NCBI RefSeq assembly: GCF_003987215.1
Contig: NZ_PIPW01000002.1
Location: 1-64,000, forward strand
Direction of reading: 5' to 3'
Length of the DNA stretch: 64,000 nucleotides
Source of the DNA: Pseudidiomarina halophila
Lineage (GTDB): Bacteria; Pseudomonadota; Gammaproteobacteria; Enterobacterales; Alteromonadaceae
Shown: positions 27,273 through 36,688 of the stretch, one piece after another
How positions within the stretch are numbered: the stretch's first letter is position 1
Layout of the letters: each line of letters opens with the position of its first letter
Position numbers and translations under genes: made by a program
The notes under the pieces: model-generated
Database searches by the model: none
What the model was told of the DNA's origin: nothing
Seen by the model: only the letters and a program-made list of their open reading frames with translations

Positions 27273-28124
27273 ATGACTTCAGATTACACGCCACCTAAGG
27301 TTTGGCAAAGGGATCAGGAAAGCGGAGGCAAGTTTGCCAAAATCAATCGCCCTGTCGCCGGCGCCACCCATAAGCAAGAACTTCCGGTCGGTAAACATCC
27401 CTTGCAGTTATACTCGTTAGCAACACCGAACGGCGTCAAAGTGACTATCCTGCTGGAAGAGTTGCTTGCCGCCGGCTATTCACAAGCGGAGTACGACGCC
27501 TTTCTCATCGACATCACCGAAGGCGACCAGTTTGGTAGTGGCTTTGTCGAGATTAACCCAAACTCCAAAATTCCGGCGTTAGTTGACCACAGCACCAGCC
27601 CGCCGACGCGGGTATTCGAATCAGGTTCGATTCTGCTTTATTTAGCCGAGAAGTTTGACGCTTTTCTGCCAACACAACATGGCGCACGCACGGAAACCTT
27701 AAACTGGTTGTTCTGGCAAATGGGTACGGGTCCGTTCCTGGGGGGTGGCTTTGGTCACTTCTATGCCTATGCCCCAGAAAAGTATGAATACCCTATCAAT
27801 CGCTACACCATGGAAGTCAAACGGCAGTTTGATGTACTTAACCGACAACTTGCCGATCATCGCTATATCGCTGGCGATGCCTACACTATTGCCGACATGG
27901 CGATTTGGCCCTGGTACAGCGCAGTAGTAAATAATGAAGCCTATGACGCCGCAGAATTCTTACAAGTACATGAGTACGAGCATGTGGTGCGCTGGGTCAA
28001 TGAGGTTGGTGAGCGTCCGGCCGTGCGACGCGGCAGAATGGTGAATCGGACCTGGGGCGATGAAAACGAACAAGTGAAGGAACGTCATAGCGCCACTGAT
28101 TTTGCTGGGAAGAACTATGAATAA
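27273..28124 (+). CDS. yghU: glutathione transferase-like disulfide reductase YghU
   Basis: 283 residues. It matches the YghU/Ure2-like GST class: KVWQRDQESGGKFAKINRPVAGATH, then LPVGKHPLQLYSLATPNGVKVTI, a thioredoxin-like domain with NPNSKIPAL and ESGSILLYLAEKF, and a C-terminal helical domain with ADMAIWPW. These proteins bind two glutathiones and reduce disulfides in the cytoplasm. The stop overlaps the next start by 8 bases. Confidence 0.92.
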   Translation: MTSDYTPPKVWQRDQESGGKFAKINRPVAGATHKQELPVGKHPLQLYSLATPNGVKVTILLEELLAAGYSQAEYDAFLIDITEGDQFGSGFVEINPNSKIPALVDHSTSPPTRVFESGSILLYLAEKFDAFLPTQHGARTETLNWLFWQMGTGPFLGGGFGHFYAYAPEKYEYPINRYTMEVKRQFDVLNRQLADHRYIAGDAYTIADMAIWPWYSAVVNNEAYDAAEFLQVHEYEHVVRWVNEVGERPAVRRGRMVNRTWGDENEQVKERHSATDFAGKNYE

Positions 28125-28857
28125 TCGATGGGATGAACGCTATAACACGGATGAATACGTTTATGGCACTGCACCTAACGACTTCCTGTTGCAGCACGCC
28201 TCTGATCTGCTGGCGGCCTACGATCACCCACATGTGTTGTGCGTCGCCGATGGCGAAGGACGAAATTCTGTCTATCTGGCCGAGCTCGGGGCTCAGGTGT
28301 GTGCGATGGATATCTCCCGGGTGGGACTGGACAAAGCACAGAAATTAGCAGCGCAGCGGGACGTCAGTATTCAAACCGAATGTGTCGATCTCACCGAAAC
28401 GCAACTTCCGAAAGCCCATTACGACGGCATTGTCGCCATCTTCTGCCACCTGCCAAGTGCCGCACGAGCACACCTTTACGAGGAAATTGCCGCCAGCCTC
28501 AAACCGGGTGGTTTCTTTTTGCTCGAGGCCTATACGCCAGCTCAACTAGACAATGAAACCGGCGGTCCGAGCGATGCCGATCTTATGGTTTCGCAGACGG
28601 AACTGGTCAGGGCGTTTAAAGGCTTTGAAGTGGAAATCAGTCAGGAGCTTGAGCGCGAGATTCACGAAGGTGACCGCCACAATGGCACCGGGGCCGTATG
28701 TCAATTCATTGCGCGTAAACCCGCCGCGCGGGAGCAACGTTATCAATTTACCGCCAACCGCGGCAAAGCCTCACATAAACTCCGCTATGTGGAAAGCTCT
28801 GCCGACAGCGACGGTGATTGCACTTTGTGCAAAGGCCCTTTGACCAGCGGTGACTAA
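28117..28857 (+). CDS. SAM-dependent methyltransferase with Cys-rich tail
   Basis: 246 residues from the ATG at 28117 (MNNRWDERY). A class I methyltransferase similar to TehB: VLCVADGEGRNSVYLAELG is motif I and FCHLPSAAR and SLKPGGFFLLEAY mark later motifs. Residues after about 205 form an extension ending in GDCTLCKG, a single CxxC. The substrate is unknown; coupling to yghU suggests small-molecule detoxification, which is inference. Confidence 0.82.
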   Translation: MNNRWDERYNTDEYVYGTAPNDFLLQHASDLLAAYDHPHVLCVADGEGRNSVYLAELGAQVCAMDISRVGLDKAQKLAAQRDVSIQTECVDLTETQLPKAHYDGIVAIFCHLPSAARAHLYEEIAASLKPGGFFLLEAYTPAQLDNETGGPSDADLMVSQTELVRAFKGFEVEISQELEREIHEGDRHNGTGAVCQFIARKPAAREQRYQFTANRGKASHKLRYVESSADSDGDCTLCKGPLTSGD

Positions 28858-28943
28858 ATTCCATGATAATTCTTCGCAACTAAACCATAATGCCCATATA
28901 CACGTAAACGATTGATCTGACTTAGTTGGTGGAGAGAACTGTT

Positions 28944-31268
28944 TTGAAAATTTTAACCTTGGCTGCGCTAATTCCCGCATACCTACCCTTTAGCTTGCTG
29001 GCGCAGGAGAACCCTAAGCCTGATGAAATCATTCAGGTGCATGGTGCCGAACAGGAACTGGTGTTACCCAGCGAAGAACCGATCGAAGGTATCTTCGGCA
29101 GTGCCGATACGTTGCGCGAGATCCCGCGTGCTGCCACGGTTATCACGGAATCGCTGATGCAGTCGGCCAATATCGATGATCTGCATGATATCACGCGCTT
29201 TGCACCAAACAGTCACGCCGCTGCGGGCTTTGGTAATCCGTCATTGCCGAGTTTACGCGGTCAGTTAGGGGAATTGTTTGAAGGCGGTATGCGTCGCCAG
29301 GCAGGGAATAATGGCCTTGGTATTCCGTTAACTCTGAACCCTATCGAGTCTATCGCGGTAGTTAAAGGTGCCCCGCCAGTCATGCTTGGCACCACACAAC
29401 GGGTGGGTGGTTTTGTACAACTGCAACCTAAGCGTGCACAATTAAATACCTCCGGCACATTGCTGCGGGGCAAACTTGGTGAATGGCAACAGTACCGCTT
29501 GCAGGTCGATCACAATCAGGTGTTAACCAAAGACGAATCTGCCCTGCGTGTCAGCGCGGAAGTTATTGACGAAGACAGCTTTTATGACTTTACCAAGCTG
29601 CGCAGTAACGATCTGTTTGTCGCGTACGAATGGCAGCCTAATACGGCGACACGCTGGTCTCTTGGTGTTGAGTACTATGACGTCAGCTGGACCGATAATG
29701 CGGGTATTAACCGTCCCACCCAGGCGTTAATTGACGATAATTTATATATCACCGGCCAGGGCCAACAACCAAATGGCTCTTTTGTCCCGGGCGCGTTTGC
29801 CGTGGTGAGCCCCACCGGGCAGATCGAAATCGACCGCAGCCGGGTACTGACCGATCCGCTCGATACGAATAGCGCAGAGACACTGATACTGCACTCGAGT
29901 TTGAGCCATCAGCTGAGCCAGCAGTGGCTCATGGTCAACCGCAGTTATTATCAGCACCTTGACCGCGAGGGCATCAATCAGAATAGCTTTGTCGAGATTA
30001 TTGATGGTGCACAAACCTTTGAACATCGTCTCGAGTTGCACTATGCCGAACACACTGTGTTTGGCGTCAATATGCGCTATAACGATGTACTCGGTTACAG
30101 CCAGTTCACCACCGAAGCGGATCTGCCGATAGACTTGACAGGCAACCTTTCGCAACGCCGGATCCCGCTTACCGCAGAGCAACAGGCGCGGCTGGTCGAG
30201 TTACGGCCGGGTGTCTTTGTCTCACCAGGCACCCAATACGACCTCAATAACGACGGCGTGGGTGATTTTAATCTTTCCGACACGACCGACTCCACCAGCT
30301 ATCAATGGGGCATTTTTGCCCAACATAAATGGCAACTGACTGAGCGCTTGCTGGCCACTTTTGGGGCACGCGCAGATTACTACGATGTTGAAGCCCAGGA
30401 TGCTATTCCGCCAGCCGGAGTAACACCAGGTCGCGATACCCACAACGAGTGGCTAAGCGCGGCCAGCTTTGCCTTGCAGTACGACATTAACAATGAGCTG
30501 ATGCTCTATGCGACCGCTTACGACAGCGACTCGACATCGAATTCGATGGCCGGTGGCACGGTACTTAACGCGAATCAGGAAATTGACCCGCAGAATTTTG
30601 CCACCGAAAACCGACTGTACGAGCTTGGTGTGAAATACGCACCGGCAGGCGCACGCTGGTACGCCGATGCGGTGTTATTTGATCAGCGTCGCAGCCTGCG
30701 TAACCGCGACGGTTCCAACAGTGGCATCCGTACTGAAGGCTTTGAGGCACAGTGGCATTATGACCGGGGTAACGGCTTCTGGGCGACGGTTGCAGCCAGC
30801 TACATTGATGCTTATTACGATAATTCTGCGGCGTTCCAGGGGACCCGGCAGGTCGCTGACGCATTTGATGATTCACGGCCTGATATTATCGAAGGTACCG
30901 GAGTCGGCGCTCCGAATTTTGCCGCTTTCCCACCGTCCTATCAGCAGTTGCAGGGCGTTCCTGAAGTCCAGGCCTCAACAGTCGTGGGCTGGCGCTTAAA
31001 CGAACAATGGACCGTCGGCGGTGACTTAAGTTACACCAAGTCATACCCACTGGATTACCTCCAGACGGTGTTTATCCGCGATCAGCACCAGCTGAATTTG
31101 TCTACTGAGTATCGCTTCAGTGAGCGACTGCGGGCGCGTATCGATATTATCAACGTGACGGATCAGGATAACTGGGCACCAGTCTTTGAAGGTGGCTACT
31201 TTGGCGCCACCCTTGCGTTCCCATCATTACCCCGCCATGCTCAATTGAGCTTTAGCTACAACTTCTAA
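28944..31268 (+). CDS. TonB-dependent siderophore-type receptor
   Basis: 774 residues from a TTG at 28944, which has a GGAGAG site 8 bases upstream and opens a signal peptide (ILTLAALIPAYLPFSLLAQE). An in-frame TTG at 28926 is less likely. Plug phrases IPRAATVITESLMQS and PIESIAVVKGAPPVMLGTTQRVGG are those of the siderophore receptor (FhuA/FepA-like) group. The barrel ends in LSFSYNF. Siderophore uptake is likely but the ligand is unknown. A TGATAAT near 28863 is only half of a Fur box. Confidence 0.88.
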   Translation: MKILTLAALIPAYLPFSLLAQENPKPDEIIQVHGAEQELVLPSEEPIEGIFGSADTLREIPRAATVITESLMQSANIDDLHDITRFAPNSHAAAGFGNPSLPSLRGQLGELFEGGMRRQAGNNGLGIPLTLNPIESIAVVKGAPPVMLGTTQRVGGFVQLQPKRAQLNTSGTLLRGKLGEWQQYRLQVDHNQVLTKDESALRVSAEVIDEDSFYDFTKLRSNDLFVAYEWQPNTATRWSLGVEYYDVSWTDNAGINRPTQALIDDNLYITGQGQQPNGSFVPGAFAVVSPTGQIEIDRSRVLTDPLDTNSAETLILHSSLSHQLSQQWLMVNRSYYQHLDREGINQNSFVEIIDGAQTFEHRLELHYAEHTVFGVNMRYNDVLGYSQFTTEADLPIDLTGNLSQRRIPLTAEQQARLVELRPGVFVSPGTQYDLNNDGVGDFNLSDTTDSTSYQWGIFAQHKWQLTERLLATFGARADYYDVEAQDAIPPAGVTPGRDTHNEWLSAASFALQYDINNELMLYATAYDSDSTSNSMAGGTVLNANQEIDPQNFATENRLYELGVKYAPAGARWYADAVLFDQRRSLRNRDGSNSGIRTEGFEAQWHYDRGNGFWATVAASYIDAYYDNSAAFQGTRQVADAFDDSRPDIIEGTGVGAPNFAAFPPSYQQLQGVPEVQASTVVGWRLNEQWTVGGDLSYTKSYPLDYLQTVFIRDQHQLNLSTEYRFSERLRARIDIINVTDQDNWAPVFEGGYFGATLAFPSLPRHAQLSFSYNF

Positions 31269-31284
31269 TTGAACCGGAGATCGC

Positions 31285-33426
31285 ATGCCGTATAAAAAAC
31301 TACTGTTTATCGCCATTATCATTGCGCTGGTAGGCAGTGTTTTTGCATTTGACCTGACTCAGTATTTAACCCTTGAGCAACTTAAACAGCAGCAACAAAC
31401 GCTGAATCAATTGTTCAACGAGCGCCCGATTTTTTTGTTGGGGGTGTATTTTGTTATTTACGTCATCTCAACTGCTCTGTCGATACCCGGTGCCACGGTT
31501 CTAACCCTGGGCGCTGGCGCAGTCTTCGGCTTCGCCTGGGGTTTGCTGCTGGCATCTTTTGCCAGCTCGGTCGGCGCATTACTGGCTTTCTTAAGTGCGC
31601 GCTGGTTACTTCATGACTGGGTGCAAAAGAAGTTTGGTAAGCGACTGCGGGCGATCAATGAAGGCATTGAGCGCGATGGTGCGTTCTATCTGTTAAGTTT
31701 GCGTCTGGTGCCATTATTCCCGTTCTTTGTTATCAACCTGGTTATGGGTCTTACCAAGATTAAGACCTGGACCTACTACTGGGTCAGTCAGGTCGGTATG
31801 TTGTTAGCAACCGCGGTGTACGTGAATGCAGGCACCCAGCTTGCGGAAATTTCAAGTTTAGGCGATATCCTTTCTGTCGATGTACTCGGTGCTTTAGTGC
31901 TGCTCGGTCTAATGCCGTTGCTTACGAAGTTTATTTTAAGCTTCCTGAAACGCCGCCGCGCTTATGGCGGCTTTAGCAAGCCCAAATCCTTTGACACTAA
32001 CCTTGTTGTCATTGGTGCAGGCTCGGCGGGGTTAGTAAGTGCTTACATTGCTGCGGCTGTTAAAGCTAAAGTCACCCTGATCGAGAAGCATAAAATGGGT
32101 GGTGACTGCCTGAATACCGGTTGTGTGCCATCGAAGGCCTTATTACACGTTGCCAAAAGCATTCGCCAGACCCGTGAAGCTGAACAACTAGGGTTGGCCA
32201 GTCGCATCGAAGCAATCGATTTTGCCAAAGTGATGGATAACGTACAGCAGGTGATTGCGCGTATCGCACCGCACGATTCCGTTGAGCGTTATACCAAGCT
32301 TGGTGTCGACGTCGAGCAGGGGGAAGCGACCATCGTTTCGCCATGGCAGGTAAAAGTACAAAACCCTGATGGCGAAAAAACCATAAGTACCCGTAGTATC
32401 ATCGTCGCTACAGGCGCACGGCCATTAGTTCCTGATTTTCCCGGACTTAAGCAGGTGGATTACCTGACGTCGGAGAACCTGTGGCAGCTACGTGAACTCC
32501 CGAAGCGCCTGTTAGTGCTCGGTGGTGGCCCTATCGGTTGTGAGCTGGCACAAGCGTTTCAGCTACTGGGTAGTCAGGTTACTGTGGTGGAAATGGGTGC
32601 ACGTCTGCTTGCGAATGACGACATCGACGCCGCAGCTCTGGTCCAAAAACAATTGCGTGACGACGGCGTGGAGTTACGGTTAAACCATAAAGCGAAGGAA
32701 TTTAGCGAGAAAAATAGTGAACGGGTGCTTATCGCTGAACACGAAGAAGAAGACGTAGAACTGCCGTTTGATCGTGTGCTGATTGCGCTTGGTCGACAGG
32801 CTAACCTGGAAGGCTTTGGTCTTCAGGAACTGGGCGTCGAAACCGGCAAAACGCTTAAAGTTAACGAGTTGCTGCAGACAAACTTTCCTAATATTTATGG
32901 TTGTGGTGATGTTGCCGGCCCGTATCAATTCACCCATGTTGCTTCGCACCAGGCCTGGTATGCAGCGGTAAATGCGTTGTTCGACCCATACAAGAACTTC
33001 CGCGTCGACTATTCAGTTATTCCGTGGGTGACCTACACCACACCAGAGGTAGCCAATGTCGGACTGACCGAACAGGCTGCGACTGACCGGGGTGTGGATT
33101 ATGAAGTCACCGAATACGACATCAGCGATTTAGATCGTGCTATCGCCGATCAGCAAGCCTACGGCCGCATCAAAGTACTTACCGAGCCCGGCAAAGATAA
33201 AATTTTAGGGGTGAATATTGTCAGTGCCCAGGCTGGCGAGTTGCTAGCTGAGTACGTGCTCGCCATGAAGCAGGGTATCGGCCTGAATAAGATTCTCGGC
33301 ACCATCCATAGTTATCCGACGATGGCTGAAGCCAATAAATCGGTCGCCGGTAACTGGAAGCGGGCGCATGCGCCAGAGAAACTTTTGAACTGGGTGCAAA
33401 AATTCCACAGCTGGCGCCGTAAATAA
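31285..33426 (+). CDS. VTT/TVP38 membrane domain fused to pyridine-nucleotide disulfide oxidoreductase
   Basis: 713 residues. Residues 1-225 are a TVP38/DedA-like (VTT) domain with about six membrane helices and the phrase IPGATVLTLGAGAVFG. Residues 237-713 form a full FAD/NAD(P)H flavoprotein: VVIGAGSAGLVSAY, the redox pair C275/C280 in GGDCLNTGCVPSKAL, NAD site VLGGGPIGCE and the C-terminal HSYPTMAE with the base histidine. The soluble half resembles mercuric reductase and dihydrolipoamide dehydrogenase. No HMA domain is present, so mercury is not shown. It starts 16 bases after the siderophore receptor. Confidence 0.9.
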   Translation: MPYKKLLFIAIIIALVGSVFAFDLTQYLTLEQLKQQQQTLNQLFNERPIFLLGVYFVIYVISTALSIPGATVLTLGAGAVFGFAWGLLLASFASSVGALLAFLSARWLLHDWVQKKFGKRLRAINEGIERDGAFYLLSLRLVPLFPFFVINLVMGLTKIKTWTYYWVSQVGMLLATAVYVNAGTQLAEISSLGDILSVDVLGALVLLGLMPLLTKFILSFLKRRRAYGGFSKPKSFDTNLVVIGAGSAGLVSAYIAAAVKAKVTLIEKHKMGGDCLNTGCVPSKALLHVAKSIRQTREAEQLGLASRIEAIDFAKVMDNVQQVIARIAPHDSVERYTKLGVDVEQGEATIVSPWQVKVQNPDGEKTISTRSIIVATGARPLVPDFPGLKQVDYLTSENLWQLRELPKRLLVLGGGPIGCELAQAFQLLGSQVTVVEMGARLLANDDIDAAALVQKQLRDDGVELRLNHKAKEFSEKNSERVLIAEHEEEDVELPFDRVLIALGRQANLEGFGLQELGVETGKTLKVNELLQTNFPNIYGCGDVAGPYQFTHVASHQAWYAAVNALFDPYKNFRVDYSVIPWVTYTTPEVANVGLTEQAATDRGVDYEVTEYDISDLDRAIADQQAYGRIKVLTEPGKDKILGVNIVSAQAGELLAEYVLAMKQGIGLNKILGTIHSYPTMAEANKSVAGNWKRAHAPEKLLNWVQKFHSWRRK

Positions 33427-33437
33427 CAGGTGTGAAT

Positions 33438-34031
33438 ATGGCTTTAGCGAACCTTTTAACCGAAGTACGAGCCTGCCGACACTGCGAAGCTGAGCTTCCC
33501 TGTGGGCCCCGCCCCGTCGTGCAGGCGTCAAGTTCAGCCAGGATCCTGGTCGCAGGCCAGGCTCCGGGCCGACGCGTGCACGCATCTGGATTACCTTTTG
33601 ATGATGCCAGCGGCGATCGACTCCGCAATTGGTTAGGCGTCGACCGTGAAGCGTTTTATGACCCGCAGAAATTTGCCATCTTGCCCATGGGGTTCTGTTA
33701 TCCCGGCACAGGCAAATCCGGCGATTTACCGCCGCGACCTGAATGCGCGCCGCTATGGCGTCGTCGGCTACTCGCTGAGCTGCCCAAACTCGAGCTGGTG
33801 CTGGCCATCGGCCAGTACGCTATACGCTGGCATTTGTATGATCAGGGACTGGGTTCGCGACGCGATAATCTGACCCAGACCGTGTCGCGCTGGCGCGAAT
33901 TCTGGCCACACGTATTGCCGATGCCCCACCCAAGTCCCCGCAACAACATCTGGCTTAAACGTAACCCCTGGTTTGAAGCTGAGGTGGTACCCGAACTCCA
34001 GCAACGGGTGCATTTACTACTCAACCGTTAG
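33438..34031 (+). CDS. uracil-DNA glycosylase-family protein
   Basis: 197 residues from the ATG at 33438. N-terminal RACRHCEAELPCGPRP with cysteines, then ILVAGQAPGRRVHASGLPFDDASGDRL (the UDG motif 1 region) and LPMPHPSPRNNIWLKRNPWF near the end (motif 2 region). This is the small bacterial UDG-like family that carries the GQAPG motif; base-excision repair is likely but its substrate range is not fixed. It starts 11 bases after the flavoprotein fusion. Confidence 0.85.
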   Translation: MALANLLTEVRACRHCEAELPCGPRPVVQASSSARILVAGQAPGRRVHASGLPFDDASGDRLRNWLGVDREAFYDPQKFAILPMGFCYPGTGKSGDLPPRPECAPLWRRRLLAELPKLELVLAIGQYAIRWHLYDQGLGSRRDNLTQTVSRWREFWPHVLPMPHPSPRNNIWLKRNPWFEAEVVPELQQRVHLLLNR

Positions 34032-34070
34032 CTATGGTAAAATACGCCCGTTGTTAACGAGGAGAGTTTA

Positions 34071-34706
34071 ATGAGCAGTTGCTGTGGCATCGATACCCAG
34101 GCGCAAATTGACAGTGCACAACGCAAATTGCTGTGGACAGTTTTAGTTCTTAATGCGGTGATGTTTTTTGTTGAGTTTATTGCGGGGTGGATCGCCCAGT
34201 CAAGTGGCCTCATTGCTGACTCGTTAGACATGCTGGCCGACGCACTGGTTTACTCTGCTAGCCTATACGCTGTTGGCAAGACCCTGAAACACAAAGCAAA
34301 TGCAGCACTTCTGAATGGTACCCTACAGCTCGTTTTGGCCAGCCTCGTTATTCTTGACGTTATTAAACGCATGATTTTTGGCAGCGCACCGAATGCCGAC
34401 ATGATGCTGTCTGTCGCGTTTCTAGCGCTGGCGGTGAACGTCGTTTGCTTTGCGCTCCTGTACCGCTTCCGTAATGGCGACCTCAATATTCGCGCCAGCT
34501 GGATCTGCTCACGTAACGACATGCTCATGAATGCTGGTGTTATTTTCTCAGCCTTACTCGTCAGTTCACAGAACGCTGCATGGCCAGACTTGCTGGTTGG
34601 CCTGATGATTGCAGGCATAGTGATCGTTTCAGCGGTCGGTATCGTCCGCAATGCACTGCAGGTGCGCCGCGGCGAAGCTGATAAGCTCGCTGATTGCTGC
34701 GGGTAA
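34071..34706 (+). CDS. cation transporter, CDF-like
   Basis: 211 residues with a GAGGAGAG site. It has the CDF start: a cysteine-rich MSSCCGID, then NAVMFFVEFIAGWIAQSSGLIADSLDMLADALVY with the metal-site aspartates, and about six membrane helices. A second metal motif is weak (SRNDMLMNAG), and the C-terminal cytoplasmic domain is replaced by a short tail ending CCG. It probably exports a divalent metal; which one is unknown. Confidence 0.82.
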   Translation: MSSCCGIDTQAQIDSAQRKLLWTVLVLNAVMFFVEFIAGWIAQSSGLIADSLDMLADALVYSASLYAVGKTLKHKANAALLNGTLQLVLASLVILDVIKRMIFGSAPNADMMLSVAFLALAVNVVCFALLYRFRNGDLNIRASWICSRNDMLMNAGVIFSALLVSSQNAAWPDLLVGLMIAGIVIVSAVGIVRNALQVRRGEADKLADCCG

Positions 34707-34713
34707 CAAAAAA

Positions 34714-34965
34714 CTATTTAACCATAACCTTACCGCCGACAATCTTGTAAGCGGGGGTGCCACGGATCATGGTTTCGCGGGCAAACTCCTGACCACAGCC
34801 AGGGCAAATGCCGACGTCGTTAGTGTGATTTTCTACGATACGCTCGACGAAGCACTTCACCAGCGCGCCTTTGCCGCCTTTGCGATACTTGTAGAGTGGC
34901 GCGCGGCATTTGCTACAACTGATTTGAACCGTTCGAAGAGGTTGTTTTTTGCGAGGTTTAGCCAT
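34714..34965 (-). CDS. small zinc-ribbon protein
   Basis: 83 residues, basic at the N terminus (MAKPRKKQPL). Two cysteine pairs (CSKC near 17-20, CPGC near 54-57) should bind zinc. I recognise it as a conserved small hypothetical of marine gammaproteobacteria, without a known role. It converges on the cation transporter gene with a 7-base gap. Confidence 0.7.
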   Translation of the reverse strand: MAKPRKKQPLRTVQISCSKCRAPLYKYRKGGKGALVKCFVERIVENHTNDVGICPGCGQEFARETMIRGTPAYKIVGGKVMVK

Positions 34966-35017
34966 GCCGAGTCATGTTACTGACTGGCATGGCAATTGCA
35001 ATTACAATTGAGAACTG

Positions 35018-35036
35018 GGGTTAGAGAAGCTAACCC
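35018..35036. terminator. small hairpin beside the YeaQ-like gene
   Basis: GGGTTAG–AGAAG–CTAACCC, directly after the stop of the leftward YeaQ-like gene. There is no T run, so termination is uncertain. Confidence 0.35.
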
Positions 35037-35038
35037 AA

Positions 35039-35284
35039 TCAGGCTCGCTTTAAAGCCCTAACGATAATTAACAAAACAATAGCGCCTATAGTGGCTACAA
35101 TAATACTGCCGATTAATCCGCCATCGCTGGACAGCCCAAGCAGACTGAATAAAAAACCACCTAACATTGCGCCAATAATGCCAATAACAATGTTACCAAG
35201 GATGCCGAAGCCACCGCCTTTTACCAGCGTTCCTGCTAACCAACCGGCAATAAGGCCTACCAGTAGAAACCATAAAAAGCTCAT
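35039..35284 (-). CDS. GlsB/YeaQ/YmgE-family membrane protein
   Basis: 81 residues, three membrane helices and the glycine-rich repeats GLIAGWLAGTLVKGGGFGILGNI and GAMLGGFLF typical of the transglycosylase-associated (GlsB/YeaQ) family. These small inner-membrane proteins are often stress-induced; their biochemical role is unknown. Confidence 0.88.
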   Translation of the reverse strand: MSFLWFLLVGLIAGWLAGTLVKGGGFGILGNIVIGIIGAMLGGFLFSLLGLSSDGGLIGSIIVATIGAIVLLIIVRALKRA

Positions 35285-35376
35285 TGGATTTTCCTTTTTG
35301 TTTAAGACACATAGTGAAATAACTACCTCTTAAACATAGCAAAGAATGCCCAAATTGGTAGTTTCTAACTGGGTCT

Positions 35377-35610
35377 TTACCAACGAGCCAGGGTATTCAG
35401 AGCTTTATCCGTGTTAATAGAGGCTAGTGTCCAGGCCACACCAAGAAAAATGCAAACACCATGGGTCAGGGAACTATCGAAGTTGATAGTCACGAGGAAG
35501 TCAATCAGCCACGCAAGAAGATAGGTCGCACCGATAGCGGGCAAACTAATGACAGCCAACACTGCCAGGACAATAATTACAGCAAGGAATTTTTTAAGGT
35601 ACAACGTCAT
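35377..35610 (-). CDS. small two-helix membrane protein, unknown
   Basis: 77 residues with two membrane helices (about 8-38 and 48-64). I do not recognise a family. The tail NTDKALNTLARW is hydrophilic. It stands alone between YeaQ-like and a secreted hypothetical gene, with no operon partner in contact. Confidence 0.55.
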   Translation of the reverse strand: MTLYLKKFLAVIIVLAVLAVISLPAIGATYLLAWLIDFLVTINFDSSLTHGVCIFLGVAWTLASINTDKALNTLARW

Positions 35611-35671
35611 GAAATACTGCTTTGTAGGTTAATAGGGCTATATCGCAGCGAATGCGATAACGACTTTCATC

Positions 35672-36025
35672 TTAAGGCTGTTCGGTTAGCGTTAATCGCA
35701 AGCCAAACTCTCCGATCGTGACCTTTGCTGGATGGCTCGCCTTAACTAAAAAACTTGGAGCTATAGACCCACCGGCGGAGTTAATTTGAGTATCCACCAG
35801 AAATTCAGAGTTCTGCTTACGTATAGTCAGGGCGACTTCATAGCCGTCATCGCCACTTACGCTGACACTTGCCGGCACGCCGTCCTGTACTACTAAACTT
35901 GGTGACGCTGTTACCTGATTATTGTGCAGCAGGTCAACCGCCACATGATAATCCTCTGCACTCACCGCATGCACCGCGCTCGCCGCCAACGCAAAAAAAC
36001 CAGCTATAAGAGCTTTAACCTTCAT
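35672..36025 (-). CDS. small secreted protein, unknown
   Basis: 117 residues from the ATG at 36025, preceded by GGATGATGGG. A signal peptide (MKVKALIAGFFALAASAVHA) leads a domain of alternating short strands: DYHVAVDLLHNNQVTASPSLVVQDG, VALTIRKQNSEF, VKASHPAKVTIGEFGLRLTL. The phrase ASPSLVVQDGVPASVSV resembles peptidase-M56-associated or TonB-system linker domains seen elsewhere, but I cannot name it. Likely periplasmic. Confidence 0.6.
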   Translation of the reverse strand: MKVKALIAGFFALAASAVHAVSAEDYHVAVDLLHNNQVTASPSLVVQDGVPASVSVSGDDGYEVALTIRKQNSEFLVDTQINSAGGSIAPSFLVKASHPAKVTIGEFGLRLTLTEQP

Positions 36026-36099
36026 CCCATCATCCATGTTGTATTGTTGTTGCATGTAGTAGAACAAATGTAATTTGTACCCTTTCCGAAGTCAATTAT

Positions 36100-36495
36100 T
36101 TATTGGTTTTGCAATGGACGTTGATGCACCGCGGTATCGGTGTGCTGATGGAAAGACATCACTTTACCATTTTCAAATTTCCAGACATGAGCGAAAGGAG
36201 CCTTAAAGCTTTTTCCTGTGGCTTTAAAGGTGCCGCTATACTCGCCCAAGGCAACTACGGTATCGCCTTCAGTAATGAACTCACCAGGTATTGCCTCGAA
36301 ACCGTCCCATTCCCCGCCAAGCTTCATAAAAACATTTTCTACTACTGCGTCCGGACCAATAAAAATCCCGCCATAAGGACCTCCCTCCGCTTCGGTCCAG
36401 CGGATATCCGGAGAAAACGTTGCTAACACCCCGGGTATATCACCTTTCGCGAAAGCTTTGTAAACATTGCGTACTGAGTTCAGGTTGTTGCTCAT
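36100..36495 (-). CDS. SnoaL/ketosteroid-isomerase-like (NTF2 fold) protein
   Basis: 131 residues from the ATG at 36495, with a GGAG site. It has the NTF2-like fold: VYKAFAKGDIPGVLATFSPDIRWTEAEGGPYGG, then FVALGEYSGTFKATGK-type strands and FAHVWKFENGKVMSFHQHTDT at the end. Such proteins are small isomerases, hydrolases or ligand binders. Its 5' region overlaps that of the divergent flavin reductase gene. Confidence 0.83.
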   Translation of the reverse strand: MSNNLNSVRNVYKAFAKGDIPGVLATFSPDIRWTEAEGGPYGGIFIGPDAVVENVFMKLGGEWDGFEAIPGEFITEGDTVVALGEYSGTFKATGKSFKAPFAHVWKFENGKVMSFHQHTDTAVHQRPLQNQ

Positions 36496-36688
36496 AACAT
36501 CTCCATTAATGAAACGGGTAGCGCTTCTATAGTTAGAGAATAGATGAGATCTCCTGAAAAAGTTAACTTTCCTTGCTGGTGTTTTAAGTGCTTTAGTTAT
36601 GTGGTGTAGTATTAAGGTATCCCTTTTGTACGGGAGGGGCAGCACGTTTAGGAAACTGACCCATCACGTGAATTGGAGGAACAGATCA

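Noticed and set aside
28858-28930. Fur box before the siderophore receptor
   Set aside because: Only one TGATAAT half is present; the other half does not match.
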